NCBI GenBank assembly: GCA_034766995.1
Contig: CM068323.1
Location: 17,713,016 to 17,777,015, forward strand
Reading direction: 5' to 3'
Source: Acanthacorydalis orientalis
Lineage: Eukaryota > Arthropoda > Insecta > Megaloptera > Corydalidae
DNA length: 64,000 bases
Under the pieces are notes generated by a model that had not been told where the DNA came from, did no database searches, and saw only the letters and a list, made by a program, of their open reading frames with translations. The first letter of the stretch is position 1. Every line of letters starts with the position of its first letter. Both the position numbers and the translations under genes were made by a program. Positions 40,435-52,894 of this stretch are shown here, one piece after another.

Positions 40435-41832
40435 TATGAGAAAAAATATGTCAGTCAATCTAAAACGATTCTTTTTATAGTACAGAGTAATTTTTTCCAC
40501 CAGTTTTAAGATATATCTGACTATTTGCATTAAACGATCGAAAACACCACTAAAGTACCATTAAGAATGGGTGATTAACTAGTACGATAGACTTTTTCTC
40601 TTGACCTGTCGACTGGTAAAAAATGACGGTATCCATTGAGCCATATAATTTCGTACATTTGTCACGACTAAAGAACTGATTGCGAACTCGCGCTGATCGT
40701 ATTAATTAAAATAATTTCCTTGTACTCGTCGTTAAAAAGTATTATTTATCATGTACTTGTTTTATAAAAACAGAACTATTTAAATAAGCTTATCAGTACG
40801 AATACAGTCGCATTAAAGGAGATTAAAAGTAAATTAAGTGATTGGTTTGTCAATTTTTTTTTAAAAAAAATATTTAAACTAATTATTATAAATTAGTATA
40901 CACTAATTGGTTATAAATAAAGATCTATTTTAATTATTTCTTTATATAAGTAGAAATAAGTTAACAAATAAGATAAATGATATATACTATTCATTTATAA
41001 AAATTGAGCAATTTTAATTATTCATGCAAATTTTAGATTCATAATTCAATATTTAATAAGATAGAAATAGAACAATTCTCTATTTTATATATTGAAAATT
41101 TTAACATATTATATAAAATTTTAATAATGAATATTTTCATTTATATTTAAAATTTTAACAAATCCATCATAATTAAAATTTAATATTGGGATACTTAAAT
41201 CTGATTATTGTTTACTTCTGAAAACAACTGGTTTCGACATTTCTTTCATCTTTATATAGACATTTGATGAGTTTGATTTCATGACTGAAATTAACAGTTC
41301 AATATTACTTCCGAAACTCATCAAAATATAACTTATGATGATGGAAACATTGAACTTTGTCGTGGTAAAAGTTGCATTATTATAGACAGCCATTTAGACT
41401 AACAGAATATAAAAGCACAAGGAAGATATTGTTTACATATCAAATAACGAATATAAAAATACATACAAGTTAAACATATTTGCATTTTGTTTTATATGAA
41501 ATTTATTTTTCGTGATAAGTAAATTGTTTTAAACCAATCAAACTAAATTTTATTACAACTATTTAATTATTTTCCGGTAAAAATAGAATGAAGGAGGTAA
41601 TAAATAAAAATTAAAACTTTATTCCTTATTGGAATGTATCTTATTGGATTTTCTGTCCCTAGCAGGTTTATTCCTATTATTATTGTTATTACTATAATAA
41701 TAAATACATTATTATATTAGAAATAATGAAAATACTAACAGCGAATCAAATAAATCTGATAAGATAATCAAAAAGTTACTAAATAAAAATTGTATTGATT
41801 CATGTAAATCCTGAAATTAAAATATATTTTTT

Positions 41833-41836
<4 letters not shown>

Positions 41837-41892
<56 letters not shown>

Positions 41893-41900
41893 TATACATA
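41837..41900. repeat. (TA)n with GTACATATACATA tail
   Basis: A TA run of about 25 units followed by CATA units. Confidence 0.96.
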
Positions 41901-42189
41901 TCAAATTCTTTTTCTCTTATTTCCTAAGACACCTTTTTTTTAATAATCAATAAATTTTTAAAAGAGTAATTAATTTGATTATTGTAGAAAAAAAAAATAA
42001 AAAACTTGATGATTAATAGTCAAGTGTATGTATAAAAAAGAGATTATTGTCACAAATATACAGTATATTTCATTGCTACACTATTTTATGTTATAAAAGA
42101 TTAAAGCTTCCAATGTTTGGTTCTAAAGATGAAAATGCTATAGAGATGTACATAAGCGTTGCTTTATAAACAGTATTCATTTATTACGT

Positions 42190-42225
<36 letters not shown>

Positions 42226-42230
42226 TGTAT
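42190..42230. repeat. (TA)n with one CA step
   Basis: A short TA run, cat, then a second TA run ending in tgtat. Confidence 0.95.
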
Positions 42231-42499
42231 TTGAAAAAAATGTATCGGAATACAGTTGATTTTAAATAGAGTGTAAAAACAGTTCCCTAAATCCGTATTT
42301 CTCTGTGCAAAATTTTCACCGAGCAATACGCTCGATTACGTGAAAATAAATTTAAATAAAAATAAACTGAACCGTTATTTTAAGTGTGATGTAAGCTTCG
42401 TGCGACTGAATTTATTAGTATCGTAAACACTCTATTTGCATATGTTTAACTAGAAACAAGCACGATCACGCATCAGTCCTACACACACAATAATAATTT

Positions 42500-43240
42500 A
42501 CTTGAATCGAAGATGCCTCCAGTCGTTTTCACCGTTTGATAAAACATGCAAATCGAAACGTTTGCTTTTCGCTGCCACGAAACATATAGTTTGACTTGTG
42601 AAAAATCTCACTCGTTAACGAAGGCCAATAATCAAGCCAGTAACAGTAGTGGAAACGGCGTCTCTCTTAAGGTCTTATCTTCACGCAATTTCGAAGACAG
42701 TTCACATATCAGCGGCGCCATTACGCTATTGCTTCTGCTGGCTGACTCTCGTGCATATACCAGTGTGTGTATGTGTGTGTATATGTATGTAGGTGCGTGT
42801 GTGTATGTGTGTGCTCTCTGACGACGTAACACTAAAACGCCAAGAAAACTGAACCAGGCCCGACGAAACTAACGAGAAGAACGGAGTACGAAAACGGGGC
42901 GATAAGTGTGGCAGAGTTCACAGCAGCATTCGATCAATCTTGTCCTAATGCTTGTGTATTAGCCCGTGCCAGTAAATCACGCGGTCCTGTTTTATTTCCT
43001 CGTTAGAGGCAGTGCGCGGCCCGTGTCTACAACAGTTCGTACATGCTCGCCTCTCGACACCCCTCGTCGCCGCACAACCGACTACCCGTTTTGCCTCACC
43101 GGCATCGAACGCGTAGCCTAAGCCCCATGCATGGGGACATGAATTGGAGATTTTCGCATTACACGACGACCACCCCCACGTAGTTGTTTGCAGTGAGGTG
43201 AGTAGACGCCAGAGTTGTCGACTACTGCTACTGCTGCACG
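42500..43240 (+). promoter_or_regulatory. Largest CpG-rich islet; candidate promoter and non-coding first exon
   Basis: About 700 bp of GC-balanced, CpG-rich sequence, the largest such block in the window. An imperfect (GT)n lies at 42763-42814. CpG density peaks at 43010-43110. Near the right end GAG is followed by GTGAGT (GT at 43198-43199), a near-consensus 5' splice site on the plus strand. No long ORF precedes it: the last ATG before the donor opens 14 codons ending in TAG. If transcribed, this would be an untranslated first exon. The 91-codon frame at 42546-42821 and its minus-strand counterpart run through the GT tract and look like chance. Without transcript evidence an enhancer cannot be excluded. 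Confidence 0.4.
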
Positions 43241-44560
43241 CTGTAAACAGGAATTAATGCTCAGGATTGTGAGAACGGAACGCAGCGGAATGAACATCTA
43301 TGATTCAGTGGCGTGGTTAAACTTGCGTCAGTGGGGTCATAACGTCGTTTATTTATTTACGGATTTCTTCTGTTTCACTCGATTCTAACGCGTTTTCCCT
43401 GCACGTCCATTTCAATTCATACTTCTTATGTACTTGTGTTATCCTCGTTTTATCACCCACTTACTTATTCGTAACAATCTTCTAAACCTTTTAAAATAGT
43501 AATTTCAGTGCTATATATTCTCTAACAGCTATTCTCTATTATCCATACATCCACTGACAAGAGTAATCACAGTTAAAAAGCTGCACATCTCTCAGCTTTG
43601 CAATTAGGAAAATTAGTCCTTAATAACATATATCACATCCAAGATCAACAAATTATTTTTTTCGTGACAATCTTCCACATTATAATCATTAGTATTATTG
43701 TTTATTATAACAGTTATTCCGAACGTGAATATGTACTGCATTAAATTTAACTAAACAATATTTTCTAAATAAAGATGATAATATTTTTGGGATAAATTGA
43801 TAAATGATATTTAAAAATTAATTATAAACCACAAATATATGTTTTATTGATAAAAATGTGTGAATATTTTATCTTTCTAAGTGCAATATTCATCATCGTG
43901 TAATTATGATTCAAAATATCTGTTCTTTGTGCTTTTTAGGAAAAAAAGAAGAAAACAACACAAGTAAACAATGAATAATACGCGTTTTATAATAAATATC
44001 TATAACTTTGTTCAAAACTTTTAAGTGTACAAAACTTTGAACAGTTAAAAAACTCTTAGAATGTGTAGTAAACAAAATTTCATTGAGTTGTAATTCCGAA
44101 ATGGTATAACGAATATTTAATGAAATGTTATAAAAAAATATACTATTCGTAAATTACACGCATAAGAATAATAAATGATTAATAGAATTTCTTTAATTTA
44201 ATTTCATTGTTATATTCAACAATGTGACATTTCCTCGTAAAATCATATGTAAAACTTGTGAATTTTGAATTTATTTTTAAATTATCTAATAATATCTTTG
44301 ATTGGATTCTAATTTATTAATTAATTACATTGACCGTACTTATTGTTTGTATTTTTGTTGTTTTCTTTTAGCATTTTTCCATTTTTAAATAATTTAAAGA
44401 ATTATATTTATATTGTTTTGTATTTCTAAGAAAATTTATTAAGAACCTATTCTGAAGTAAGCATTGATTTATCACTTCGAAACGAACATGAATCGATATA
44501 TTATCCGTAGTAATTTATTTTACAATCTGGTAATAAATTTATGTAAAAATGTTCCATATT
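43241..44560. other. AT-rich non-coding stretch
   Basis: No ORF above chance, no microsatellite and no element recognised. Confidence 0.6.
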
Positions 44561-44665
44561 CCCACTGATCGGTCCGATAAAAAATATACACAAACACACC
44601 CATCGACATTACAGAGCATACGCCATTGATTCTTTACAACATTTCGGTCCTGTAGCGGTATTACT

Positions 44666-44765
44666 ATGGGGGTGGTGTAGTGGTGGGTTTCCTGCTGTTC
44701 CACTTGTCCGCTGGGAATCTCGAGACTGAGAGCTTTTCGAACCGGGTTCAAGTCTCATGAGGACT
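44666..44765 (+). repeat. tRNA-like segment with Pol III A and B boxes, possible SINE remnant
   Basis: TGGTGTAGTGG at 44673-44683 fits the Pol III A-box consensus, and GGTTCAAGTCT at 44745-44755 fits the B box. The start-to-start spacing of 72 bp is longer than in an ordinary intronless tRNA. The expected T-stem pairs poorly (ccggg against ctcat), so this is not a working tRNA gene. It is better explained as the head of a tRNA-derived SINE or a decayed tRNA. I see no poly(A), target-site duplication or second copy in the window. The 70-codon minus-strand frame across it is not credible. Confidence 0.35.
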
Positions 44766-45645
44766 TCGATGTCGTTGTGCACCAAACTACATCACGTTCA
44801 CTTATCTTGAATGAACAAACAAGTAATTAAAATTGCAGCGGGACAATGTGTTATTTTAATGAGATTCATCTTTATCGAATGTGATGTTTCGCTTCGTAAA
44901 CACAGCTGAGTAACACTTTATAAAATGCGTTCACTATGTACATAAAAACGTGTACGTTTACACGTACATAACATATATTCGAATCGAAAATCAATTTTCT
45001 CTCAGAATTTGTAATAACATTTTGCATATTTGCAAATAAAATTATATACACGATTTTAATCGAATTAAATATTTTATAGCCAAACAAATATATTAATTTC
45101 GTCCATAAATGCTTATTTAAAATAATTAATTTTCAATTTAGATATGTTCGAATTACAGTAATTACAGTATTATCCATGTTGGAATTTGTAGTCTAAAATG
45201 TCGATACTATTAAAATGATTTCGCTGTTAAGTATTAAATTTTTTATTTCAACTATCTAATTAAAAAAATAAACCCTTTCTATAATACAACTTATTATTTA
45301 ATTTTGTAGTATTTACAATTTAAATCGATTAATTATAAAAAGCGAACGAAAAAAAATTGAACATAAAGTCCTACAATTGAATTATTTGGGTTATGAACGT
45401 GTGGCTTAGAGCGAATTTCGCATTTTTTTCTTATGTGGAAAATTATTTGAATCAAAAATCAATTACAAAAATAGTACGTCATAATTTATGTTATTCAGTC
45501 GATTATTTCCAATCATTTTTATATGACTATCTTGAATATATATTTCCTGGTTATGCGGTCGAATTCCATGTAAGTTATTATGAGGTCAACGACGACATTG
45601 TTAACTCTATGTCTTCCGGAATCGTTAAAAATAATAACTATGTTT

Positions 45646-45725
<80 letters not shown>

Positions 45726-46249
45726 ATGGATGTGTGCATGTATTTATTTTAAACAAGATTACATTTTAGACAAATAAGAGAGATCTGATAATACGAAATT
45801 CATTTAAGATGAAAGAGATTTTCATTCAAATCAGTATGTACATGTATTCTGTAATGTTTATTCTTAACGAATTTCTTTTCACATATTATAGCATATCATC
45901 GTTTATTTATTATCTCATTCGCTAACTTGATTAGCAAAATTATTTAGTTTTTTTCGATCATGTGTGTTGTCATCGACTTTTAAATCTAAATTTCGTTCTT
46001 AAAAAAGAATCAGTTTTGAGAACATTTTAATTCTTTATAATATTTTAATGTAGTTTAAGAATTATTTGAAATACAGTTCACCAATTTAATAATTAGATTG
46101 TTTTAGAACTTTATAGCTTGATATTTTTAAGTTCTATTTAACGATTTTTTTAAATGAGTTCTGTAAGATTATCCATTTTTTTATTATTTGTCAAATATTC
46201 AAATGTCTCTCAATAATTAATCGATTTTCGAATACGTTTCATGTAACGT
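44766..46249. other. AT-rich non-coding stretch
   Basis: No supported gene. The 119-codon plus-strand frame at 45393-45752 is the longest in the window, but its last quarter is (TA)n-(TG)n, and the first 85 or so residues match no family I know. Confidence 0.55.
45649..45726. repeat. (TA)n-(TG)n compound
   Basis: About 29 TA units passing cleanly into about nine TG units. Confidence 0.97.
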
Positions 46250-46560
46250 TCCGCTTGTATAAAATGTCAGTAAAGAAAAATTCGATCCTTAAACTGTACT
46301 CGAAAAGAATGCATATCGTCTGTCGTCGACGGACAGTCGGGGTGCCCTGTGCCACTACGTACGTAGGCAAGGGCCCCCTGATGGTCGACGTATACAGCCG
46401 CAAAATTAGCGTACACCGCAGCGCGGCAGGGCGTGTCTGCTAGCCATGTCACTAGCATTGAGTAAACTCTCCAGTTCGATAAACACAACAAGAACACCAA
46501 CGAACTCCCTCCACCGCAAACTGGTGATTCTCCTACCAATCATGATGTGAATGATCTCTT
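46250..46560. promoter_or_regulatory. CpG-rich islet, candidate regulatory element
   Basis: Complex GC-balanced sequence with palindromic hexamers (gtcgac twice, tacgta twice, gggccc, gctagc). Frames of 62 codons (+) and 90 codons (-) oppose each other across it. Neither has a motif, and the minus one is rich in Val, Ala and Ser but not credible alone. The regularity of short palindromes suggests a protein-binding element. Confidence 0.3.
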
Positions 46561-46647
46561 TGGGTCCAGCACAGACGAAATGTTTGCGTTTGACGTCATT
46601 AACGAATATTTATTTATAGATACGTTTCATAGAAGTTAATGTAATCT

Positions 46648-46651
<4 letters not shown>

Positions 46652-46696
<45 letters not shown>
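46652..46696. repeat. (TA)n
   Basis: A pure TA run of about 22 units. Confidence 0.97.
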
Positions 46697-46699
<3 letters not shown>

Positions 46700-46846
46700 T
46701 CTTATTCTTAAGATAATTACACGAAGAAAAAGTACAGATTTACTGTTAACAATTTCGATAAAACCCGTTAGTTATTTGGCTAAAATTATAATTTCAATCT
46801 GACTGAAATCTAAGTTCTCTAATATAATTTTATTCATATGTACATT

Positions 46847-46851
<5 letters not shown>

Positions 46852-46924
<73 letters not shown>

Positions 46925-46943
46925 ATATATATATATATATATA
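46852..46943. repeat. (CT)n-(AT)n-(GT)n-(AT)n compound
   Basis: About 13 CT units, about 19 AT units, three GT units, then a second AT run. It has the same CT-before-AT order as at 27054. Confidence 0.97.
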
Positions 46944-47746
46944 ATACTTTAATTGCACTCATTTAATTGTGGTTCATAAAATATAGAATATTAATTTTTC
47001 CTTTATCAGATAACACCTTCAACAATAAATAAAAGTGTTAATATTATTACTAGTACTACTAGTCTATTTTTTTCAAAAAATCTGTCATCGATATGATCTC
47101 TCGAGAAAATTTATTTATAATTATTATCAATGCTATTTAAATAATAAAATTATACCAATAACTATTTAATATAAACAAAGTACACAAATATTCTAAGAAA
47201 ATTACTTATTCGTATTAAAATAAATTTCTATATTTATTTACTACTTAACACTTTTAAATTATTGTAGACAATAAAATGTATATACCTTTATTATTGAGTA
47301 ACTGTTATGATTTGTTTTTATAATCTTGAATAATTTTCTAATTCAACTTTTAATAATTTATAAATATATACATATATAGTTTCAAAAGACGATTTCAAGT
47401 GTAAAGTGTAAAATTATATGAAAATATTTTCAAGTAATAGTTCACAAGTAAGTTTTTTTTATTTCAATCTGAGTAAAATGAAAAATGAACTCGGTAGAAA
47501 CTTTTAAAATCATCTTTTTATGCGTATTTTTTAGAAAACCCTAAGCACGATACAATGTATGAAGTTTCAACAGTATACATCATATGTATCCACTAAAAAT
47601 ATTGAGACAAAAGTTTTTTTCATGATGTGAAACCATCACAAGACGAATAAACAAATATCGAATATAACTCAATCGGAAAAAAGTGTCTCACACATCGTAT
47701 GTAGACTCAAGTACAATGCAATAGAGGCACATTCACAAGTGAAAAA

Positions 47747-47780
47747 TGACATTTCGCAATGCAACCATTGTAAAATGTCA
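47747..47780. other. Short imperfect hairpin
   Basis: TGACATTT (47747-47754) pairs with AAATGTCA (47773-47780). CAATG pairs with CATTG inside it, separated by a CG/TA internal step, with loop caac. Too short and isolated to call an RNA gene. Confidence 0.3.
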
Positions 47781-49079
47781 CTGTGGATATATCCCTTGTC
47801 AACCACTCTCCAATAGTTTTTTTATCCCTAAACAAACACGAAATTTATTCACGTAAATTCAAATAAAAGTTCAAGACATGAGAAAAGGATTTACAACGAG
47901 AAAATAGATCCGATGTTTATATACTATATGAATTATCGCGAACAAATAGAACGAAATACCTTATCTTCCTGATTGTAAAATTTCTTGAAAAAATAAATGT
48001 ATTCATAGATTTGTAAATACATCTACGTGTGTGTATAGGAAGCGAGAAATAAGAATAGAAACCGCTACAGAAATAAATTATAAGAATTATTAATAAATCT
48101 CAACTCAGACGTGTAATTAATTATGTAGATTTAAATTCGATTTGTTCAATTAATAACAGAAAAGATTTAAAACAAATGTAGTCATTTATAAAATATAAAT
48201 TTAAATTTAAAAATTATTAATTGCATACCTCTAAGTAATGATCAGAGATTTATCTACTATTTTTGAATATAATTCATGTCTTTACTGGTACATAATTTAT
48301 TATAAGATATATTTCCTGATTTATCTTATATACTGATTTAAACTTTTGCAATTAATTCGAGAATATCTAATAGAGAACTATTAAAACTTCAAATATTTAT
48401 AATAGAAGAGAAATAAATTATAACTTTTAATATATGATAACTTACTTATTTGAAATTAAAATAGAATTGACTATAAAAATACTTTAAATATGATAAAAAT
48501 AAAAGATTTATTAAAAAGTTTTCAATTTTTCTCTATTAAAAAATAATTATGTTTTTTAAATAACAGTCACGTAAGAACTGTTAAACTTACAGGGAATATA
48601 TTATTGAATCTAAATTAAAGAAATATCATTTTTAATTAGGAAATAAGTTTCCTACCTGATTTGAAAAGAATAGATGATTTTTTTGTAGACTTACCAATCT
48701 GAAACAAAAGAGAAATAGTTATTAGTTACATAATAATAAGATTTTTTTAATTACTTAATGATTTATAATTTGTGTAAAATCATGAAAAGATTTGTTGAAT
48801 TTTATATGAGATATTAGTTTTTTCAATAAGACTAAATAATTATCAAACGTTAAAAAATAAAATTATTCAAGTTGTCTTTGATGGAATCAGTTTGAAGTCT
48901 CATTTGAAAAACTATTTGCAAACTTTACATCATGTACTGATTCTCTATCAAATATCTATTGACTGGTTTATGAAAAAAAGCGTTTTTCTTAGATCAAACA
49001 TCAACAGAACTTTTTTTACGGTTCGAAAATAAAGCAGAATATTTTATAACGATTAATATCGTTCGACACAAATAAAACG

Positions 49080-49461
49080 ATCATTCATGTCGAAGTTCCG
49101 AGATCAAAAAAGCGACGATTTACAAATGGCGTAGGTGAAAGAATCTCGATACGCACTACACGCAGACTTAAAAGGTACATAATTTTTTTTTCGTTGCCGA
49201 GGTTTCAGTTATCGTTTGTGTTCGAACGATGTTGCTGATATATGATATGTGCACTGTCATGAGTTGACGTCCACCCAACCGCGAGATAAGCTTCTGTTTA
49301 CCACCGATGACGTTCAGGGGAATGCTATTCGGTGGGTCGCATGTCAATATGCCTGTTCCTACCGAACAAAAGTGGGAGCGGGTACGAACCGTACGTCATG
49401 TTGAACGATGACATATTTAGACGTCGTTTCACTTAACGGATTTCTGTATTTGTGTGTGTGG
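49080..49461. promoter_or_regulatory. GC-balanced islet ending in a GT run, candidate regulatory element
   Basis: Mixed-composition sequence with gagataagct (GATA-type site near 49285) and several tgacgt-like motifs (gttgacgtcc, gatgacgttc). It ends in tgtgtgtgtggg at 49451-49462. There is no ORF of note on either strand, so it looks regulatory rather than coding. Confidence 0.3.
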
Positions 49462-50345
49462 GTTTTTACACAGTTCTAAAATGTCAATAAAACTTTTCAA
49501 ACGGTGTTTATTTATTGATATATAAAAAAACAATTATCATTACCAAAAATAACATATATACGTATTGATACATGTGCCATACACATAGACATTTTTTAAC
49601 ACACAGTTTTCGATTTGAAAGCTAAATGTTTATTTTTGTACCTCGACGTTATGACTTTTTCCCAAAAATATTGAAAACTGTAGGCGTTTCATATTCACAG
49701 AAAATATGATTTCATTTTAATGTTGTATTCTTTTGAAAATTTTTTTCAATAATTTATTAGTTATAACAGTTTAAAAATATATAAAATTCTTAAAACTTTG
49801 TAATACACATTTTTTTTAAAAAAAGTGAAGTAAGATGAAATCATCAGAACTCGTTCAAATGAAACAGATATTCATATCACCTATTTATGATAAAGTGAAA
49901 AAAATGTCACGAAAACAATTCAACGAATTCTTCTCAAAAAAAAGTGATAATAAATGAAAACACTGAATGTCTGACTATAAAATATAATACGAAAAAATAG
50001 ATATAACCGTATTGAATCTCAATATAAAAATATAAATAAATATTTTTTTCTTTTCTTACAAGAAGCAAATTTTCATATTAAATTTAAAAAATATTCATTT
50101 TCAATTCAGATGAAATATTGTTATTAAAATCTGTAAAAACCAACGCTAAACTGTAATTACAACATTGATATTTCTGAACATGTGAAATGATTAATTTGGT
50201 AATCTGTGCTTTATTATAAATTTTATAGTTTTATTGAATGATGGTGTGCAAAATAAATAATAATTTCCATCTCTTATTAACGTACAGGAAAATAATTAAA
50301 AAAAAGTCATAAATTAAAAGATTAGTTATTTAATAATACTTATTA
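49462..50345. other. AT-rich non-coding stretch
   Basis: No gene, microsatellite or element seen before the mariner copy. Confidence 0.6.
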
Positions 50346-51538
50346 TTAGGTTGAGTCTAAATTTTTTGCTACTTTAAACGATTTTAAAAAATAACCCTTC
50401 TCTCCTATGTTTTTTTCGTGCATTTTGTTTATGAATAGTCTAACTGAAAATTTGAAGTTCATTCAGTTTTGAAGATTAAATAACATGTGTACCAAGATTT
50501 GAAATCGGTTATATTTAAGACATATAAAGTGGTACGAATTAGAAAAGAAGAACAGTGTAATGAAAGCTAAAAAATATTATAATATGTACAGTGAAGAGTG
50601 TTTATTTTTCAGAAAGGGTCAAAGATGATTCAAGAAATTCGTTTAGCAAATATAAATCTTGAAAACAAGCCATGATCATGAATATCTTCTGCGTATTCAG
50701 AGCATGCTCTCATTGCCATATGTTGACCTAATTATTACAACATGTTATTTAGTACAAAATATGGAGGTTTTACAATCAACAGAGTTGCAATATTTGCAAA
50801 AACTTGGAAAAGTCAAAAAATGCGGAATAAAGGTATTACATCTTTTATCAGAATGAAATTTATCGGAGAAAGTCCTAACCCGCATTAGCCACTTAAATCA
50901 CCAAAATTGAAGATATTTCATGGGCAGAATATACATCGGAGATAAAAAGTGGATTGCCTATAACAGTTAGAAAAGAAAAAACAGTGGTTAAATCCAAGGA
51001 CACTCCTTTATCCAATACCAAGAGTTGGATTTCATCTTAAAAAGTTTATCCTTGTGTCTGATGGAACATAAGAGGTAGTCGACTATGAGATTTTAAATGT
51101 AAACTAAACTATTGATTCAGGGCTCTACTGTTAAGAACTTGAAAGATTAAATAAAAAACTTGAAGTAAAGTATAGATTTTTAATCAATAAAACAGTACTA
51201 CAGCAACCTGACAATGCCATACTACGTACAGCAATAGAACGTAGCGTAAACAAATCGAACTGAATTGAAAAATCCTACCGCATTCTTTATACAGTCCAGA
51301 CATCGTTCCGTCTGATTACCACTTATTTCGTTTACTTCAACATTCTCTAAAGAGAAAAAAAATCTTAAAAGCAGCCATCGAAAAGCACAAAAGTGATTAT
51401 TTTAAATCGAAAGCGGTATCCTTTTTTAAAAAAGGAATTGAAAAACACGACATAAATTAAATTATTGGATAAAAAAATATTTAATTGTGGTTTAAATCTT
51501 CCTCACAAAGAAACACACGAACTAATGATTCAGCTTAA
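50346..51538 (+). mobile_element. Decayed mariner-family transposon, full length, 1193 bp
   Basis: The element starts TTAGGTTGAGTC at 50346 and ends gattcagcttaa at 51538. Inverted ends match clearly for about 12-15 bases, then diverge. TA dinucleotides at 50344-50345 and 51539-51540 fit the TA target duplication of Tc1/mariner elements. The internal transposase reads left to right. The length is close to the usual 1.25-1.3 kb of mariners. Many stops and frameshifts show that it is inactive. It is the only clear transposon in the window. Confidence 0.9.
50485..51460 (+). pseudogene. Mariner transposase pseudogene (DD34D)
   Basis: Recognisable in pieces across frames. The helix-turn-helix part shows a WFKKF-like match (W now a stop) and NLENKP. 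An intact 65-codon piece (50659-50856) contains LQKLGKVKK, the conserved linker region. Next come GDKKWI with the first catalytic Asp at 50941, PDNA with the second at 51210, and YSPDIVPSDYHLF with the third at 51314. The second and third are 104 bp apart. That is one base short of the 35-codon step of a DD34D enzyme, so a single-base deletion lies between them. The C-terminal frame runs to a TAA at 51458. At least five in-frame stops are present. The family is clear; the subfamily is uncertain. Confidence 0.9.
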
Positions 51539-52124
51539 TAATTAGATTGAAAGATTTTAAATTCTTGGGCTTACTTAAGAGTTAAACAAGTAATAATAAC
51601 ATTTTATTAAATATGAAACGTTAAACGTATGAAATGTATTATGGAATTTTAATTGTTTTTTTTATAAAAAAAAACACATACTGTTATCAATCATACAATC
51701 GAATTATCAAAACAATAAATAAACAAAAACAATATTAGTTTATAAGAAAACATTCGGTGTGCTTTGGAAAAACCGTTAACAAAATTTGAAACTATATCTT
51801 ATTAATATGATCTCGCTGTTTTCAGTCAATTGAAATACCACATAACTGCTCAAGTATTTATAACACAAGGGAAATTATCCGGATAATGTTTTAAAACGCC
51901 ATAGTTTTAATCGACCGAAATTTAAAACACTTGTGGGATTATATTCTCCCGCTTATAGAATTATTTTTTTAAAAATACATATTCGCTAGAAATATTTTAT
52001 AATAATTATTATAGGTGGTATTTATGTTTGCGAGGATAGCTGTTGCTTCTTGCAAAAACATTCGAATTCAGTCATATTTTTGGTTATTTTTTTAATTATT
52101 TGTTTATTTAAATTTAATCATACC

Positions 52125-52128
<4 letters not shown>

Positions 52129-52201
<73 letters not shown>
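52129..52201. repeat. (TA)n
   Basis: About 31 uninterrupted TA units, then tgtatata. Confidence 0.97.
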
Positions 52202-52843
52202 AATTACCCAAATGAATTAAACTCCTAGTAGAATAATCACAAGTGTAATATCGAACCAGAACAATAGGTAGTATGTAATTACAGGCAATATCGATTGGTA
52301 TGTGTGGTTAATTTAAATGTGCCACAAACGATCTACGCATCAGTCAATCGAATATGTCAAATTAAATCAATGTTTCCAGCTTCTAAAAAAATTAATTAAT
52401 ATCTATTAATAATCTATTAATATTTTCATAGAAATAATATATTTTAATTCAATTTATTAAATTATTAAATTCTTTCTTGTATTTAAAGAGCATAAGTGAT
52501 CAATTATTTATATGAAATTCACTTTGAAATAAATGAAAGGTTTTATTAAATATCCACATATAAATTGTACATTGAGCAGAAATTAAAATTACTGTCTTCA
52601 ATGAAAATATAGAAAATAATTATTTGAATGATTTTCTGGCAGGAAGATTGAAAAATATACGATAAAAATAATATAAAGAGTATACTGATTGCTATTTATA
52701 AAAATTGTTTTTTTTTGTTAAACGAAAATAAAGAATAATATAAAAAAATATTGAGTCAAAAAAATGTGTTGAAAATAAATTTCAACCAGTTTTGAATTCT
52801 AAATAGAATAAAATCTACAAGTCACAATTGATATTAAAATGAA

Positions 52844-52851
<8 letters not shown>

Positions 52852-52893
<42 letters not shown>
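52852..52893. repeat. (TA)n
   Basis: A TA run ending in tttatatt, at the start of a 77-codon chance frame. Confidence 0.95.

Positions 52894-52894
<1 letters not shown>

Larger units (their letters stand above)
38481..42490. other. AT-rich non-coding stretch
   Basis: No supported gene. It contains four TA microsatellites. A mixed patch at 40560-40720 has no ORF. Confidence 0.6.
46561..49079. other. AT-rich non-coding stretch
   Basis: No gene. Two microsatellite loci are listed. The patch at 47500-47830 is less biased in composition, contains a small hairpin and has no ORF. Confidence 0.55.

Noticed and set aside
44666..44765. Functional tRNA gene
   Set aside because: The A-to-B box distance is too long for an intronless tRNA and the T stem does not pair, so it is listed only as a tRNA-like repeat.
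45393..45752. 119-codon plus-strand frame, the longest in the window
   Set aside because: Its last quarter is (TA)n-(TG)n, and the remainder has no motif, no promoter context and no homology I recognise.
46255..46539. Opposed 62- and 90-codon frames in a CpG islet
   Set aside because: Open frames on both strands are expected where stop codons are scarce. No family features on either.
50659..50856. Stand-alone 65-codon gene
   Set aside because: It is an internal piece of the mariner transposase pseudogene.
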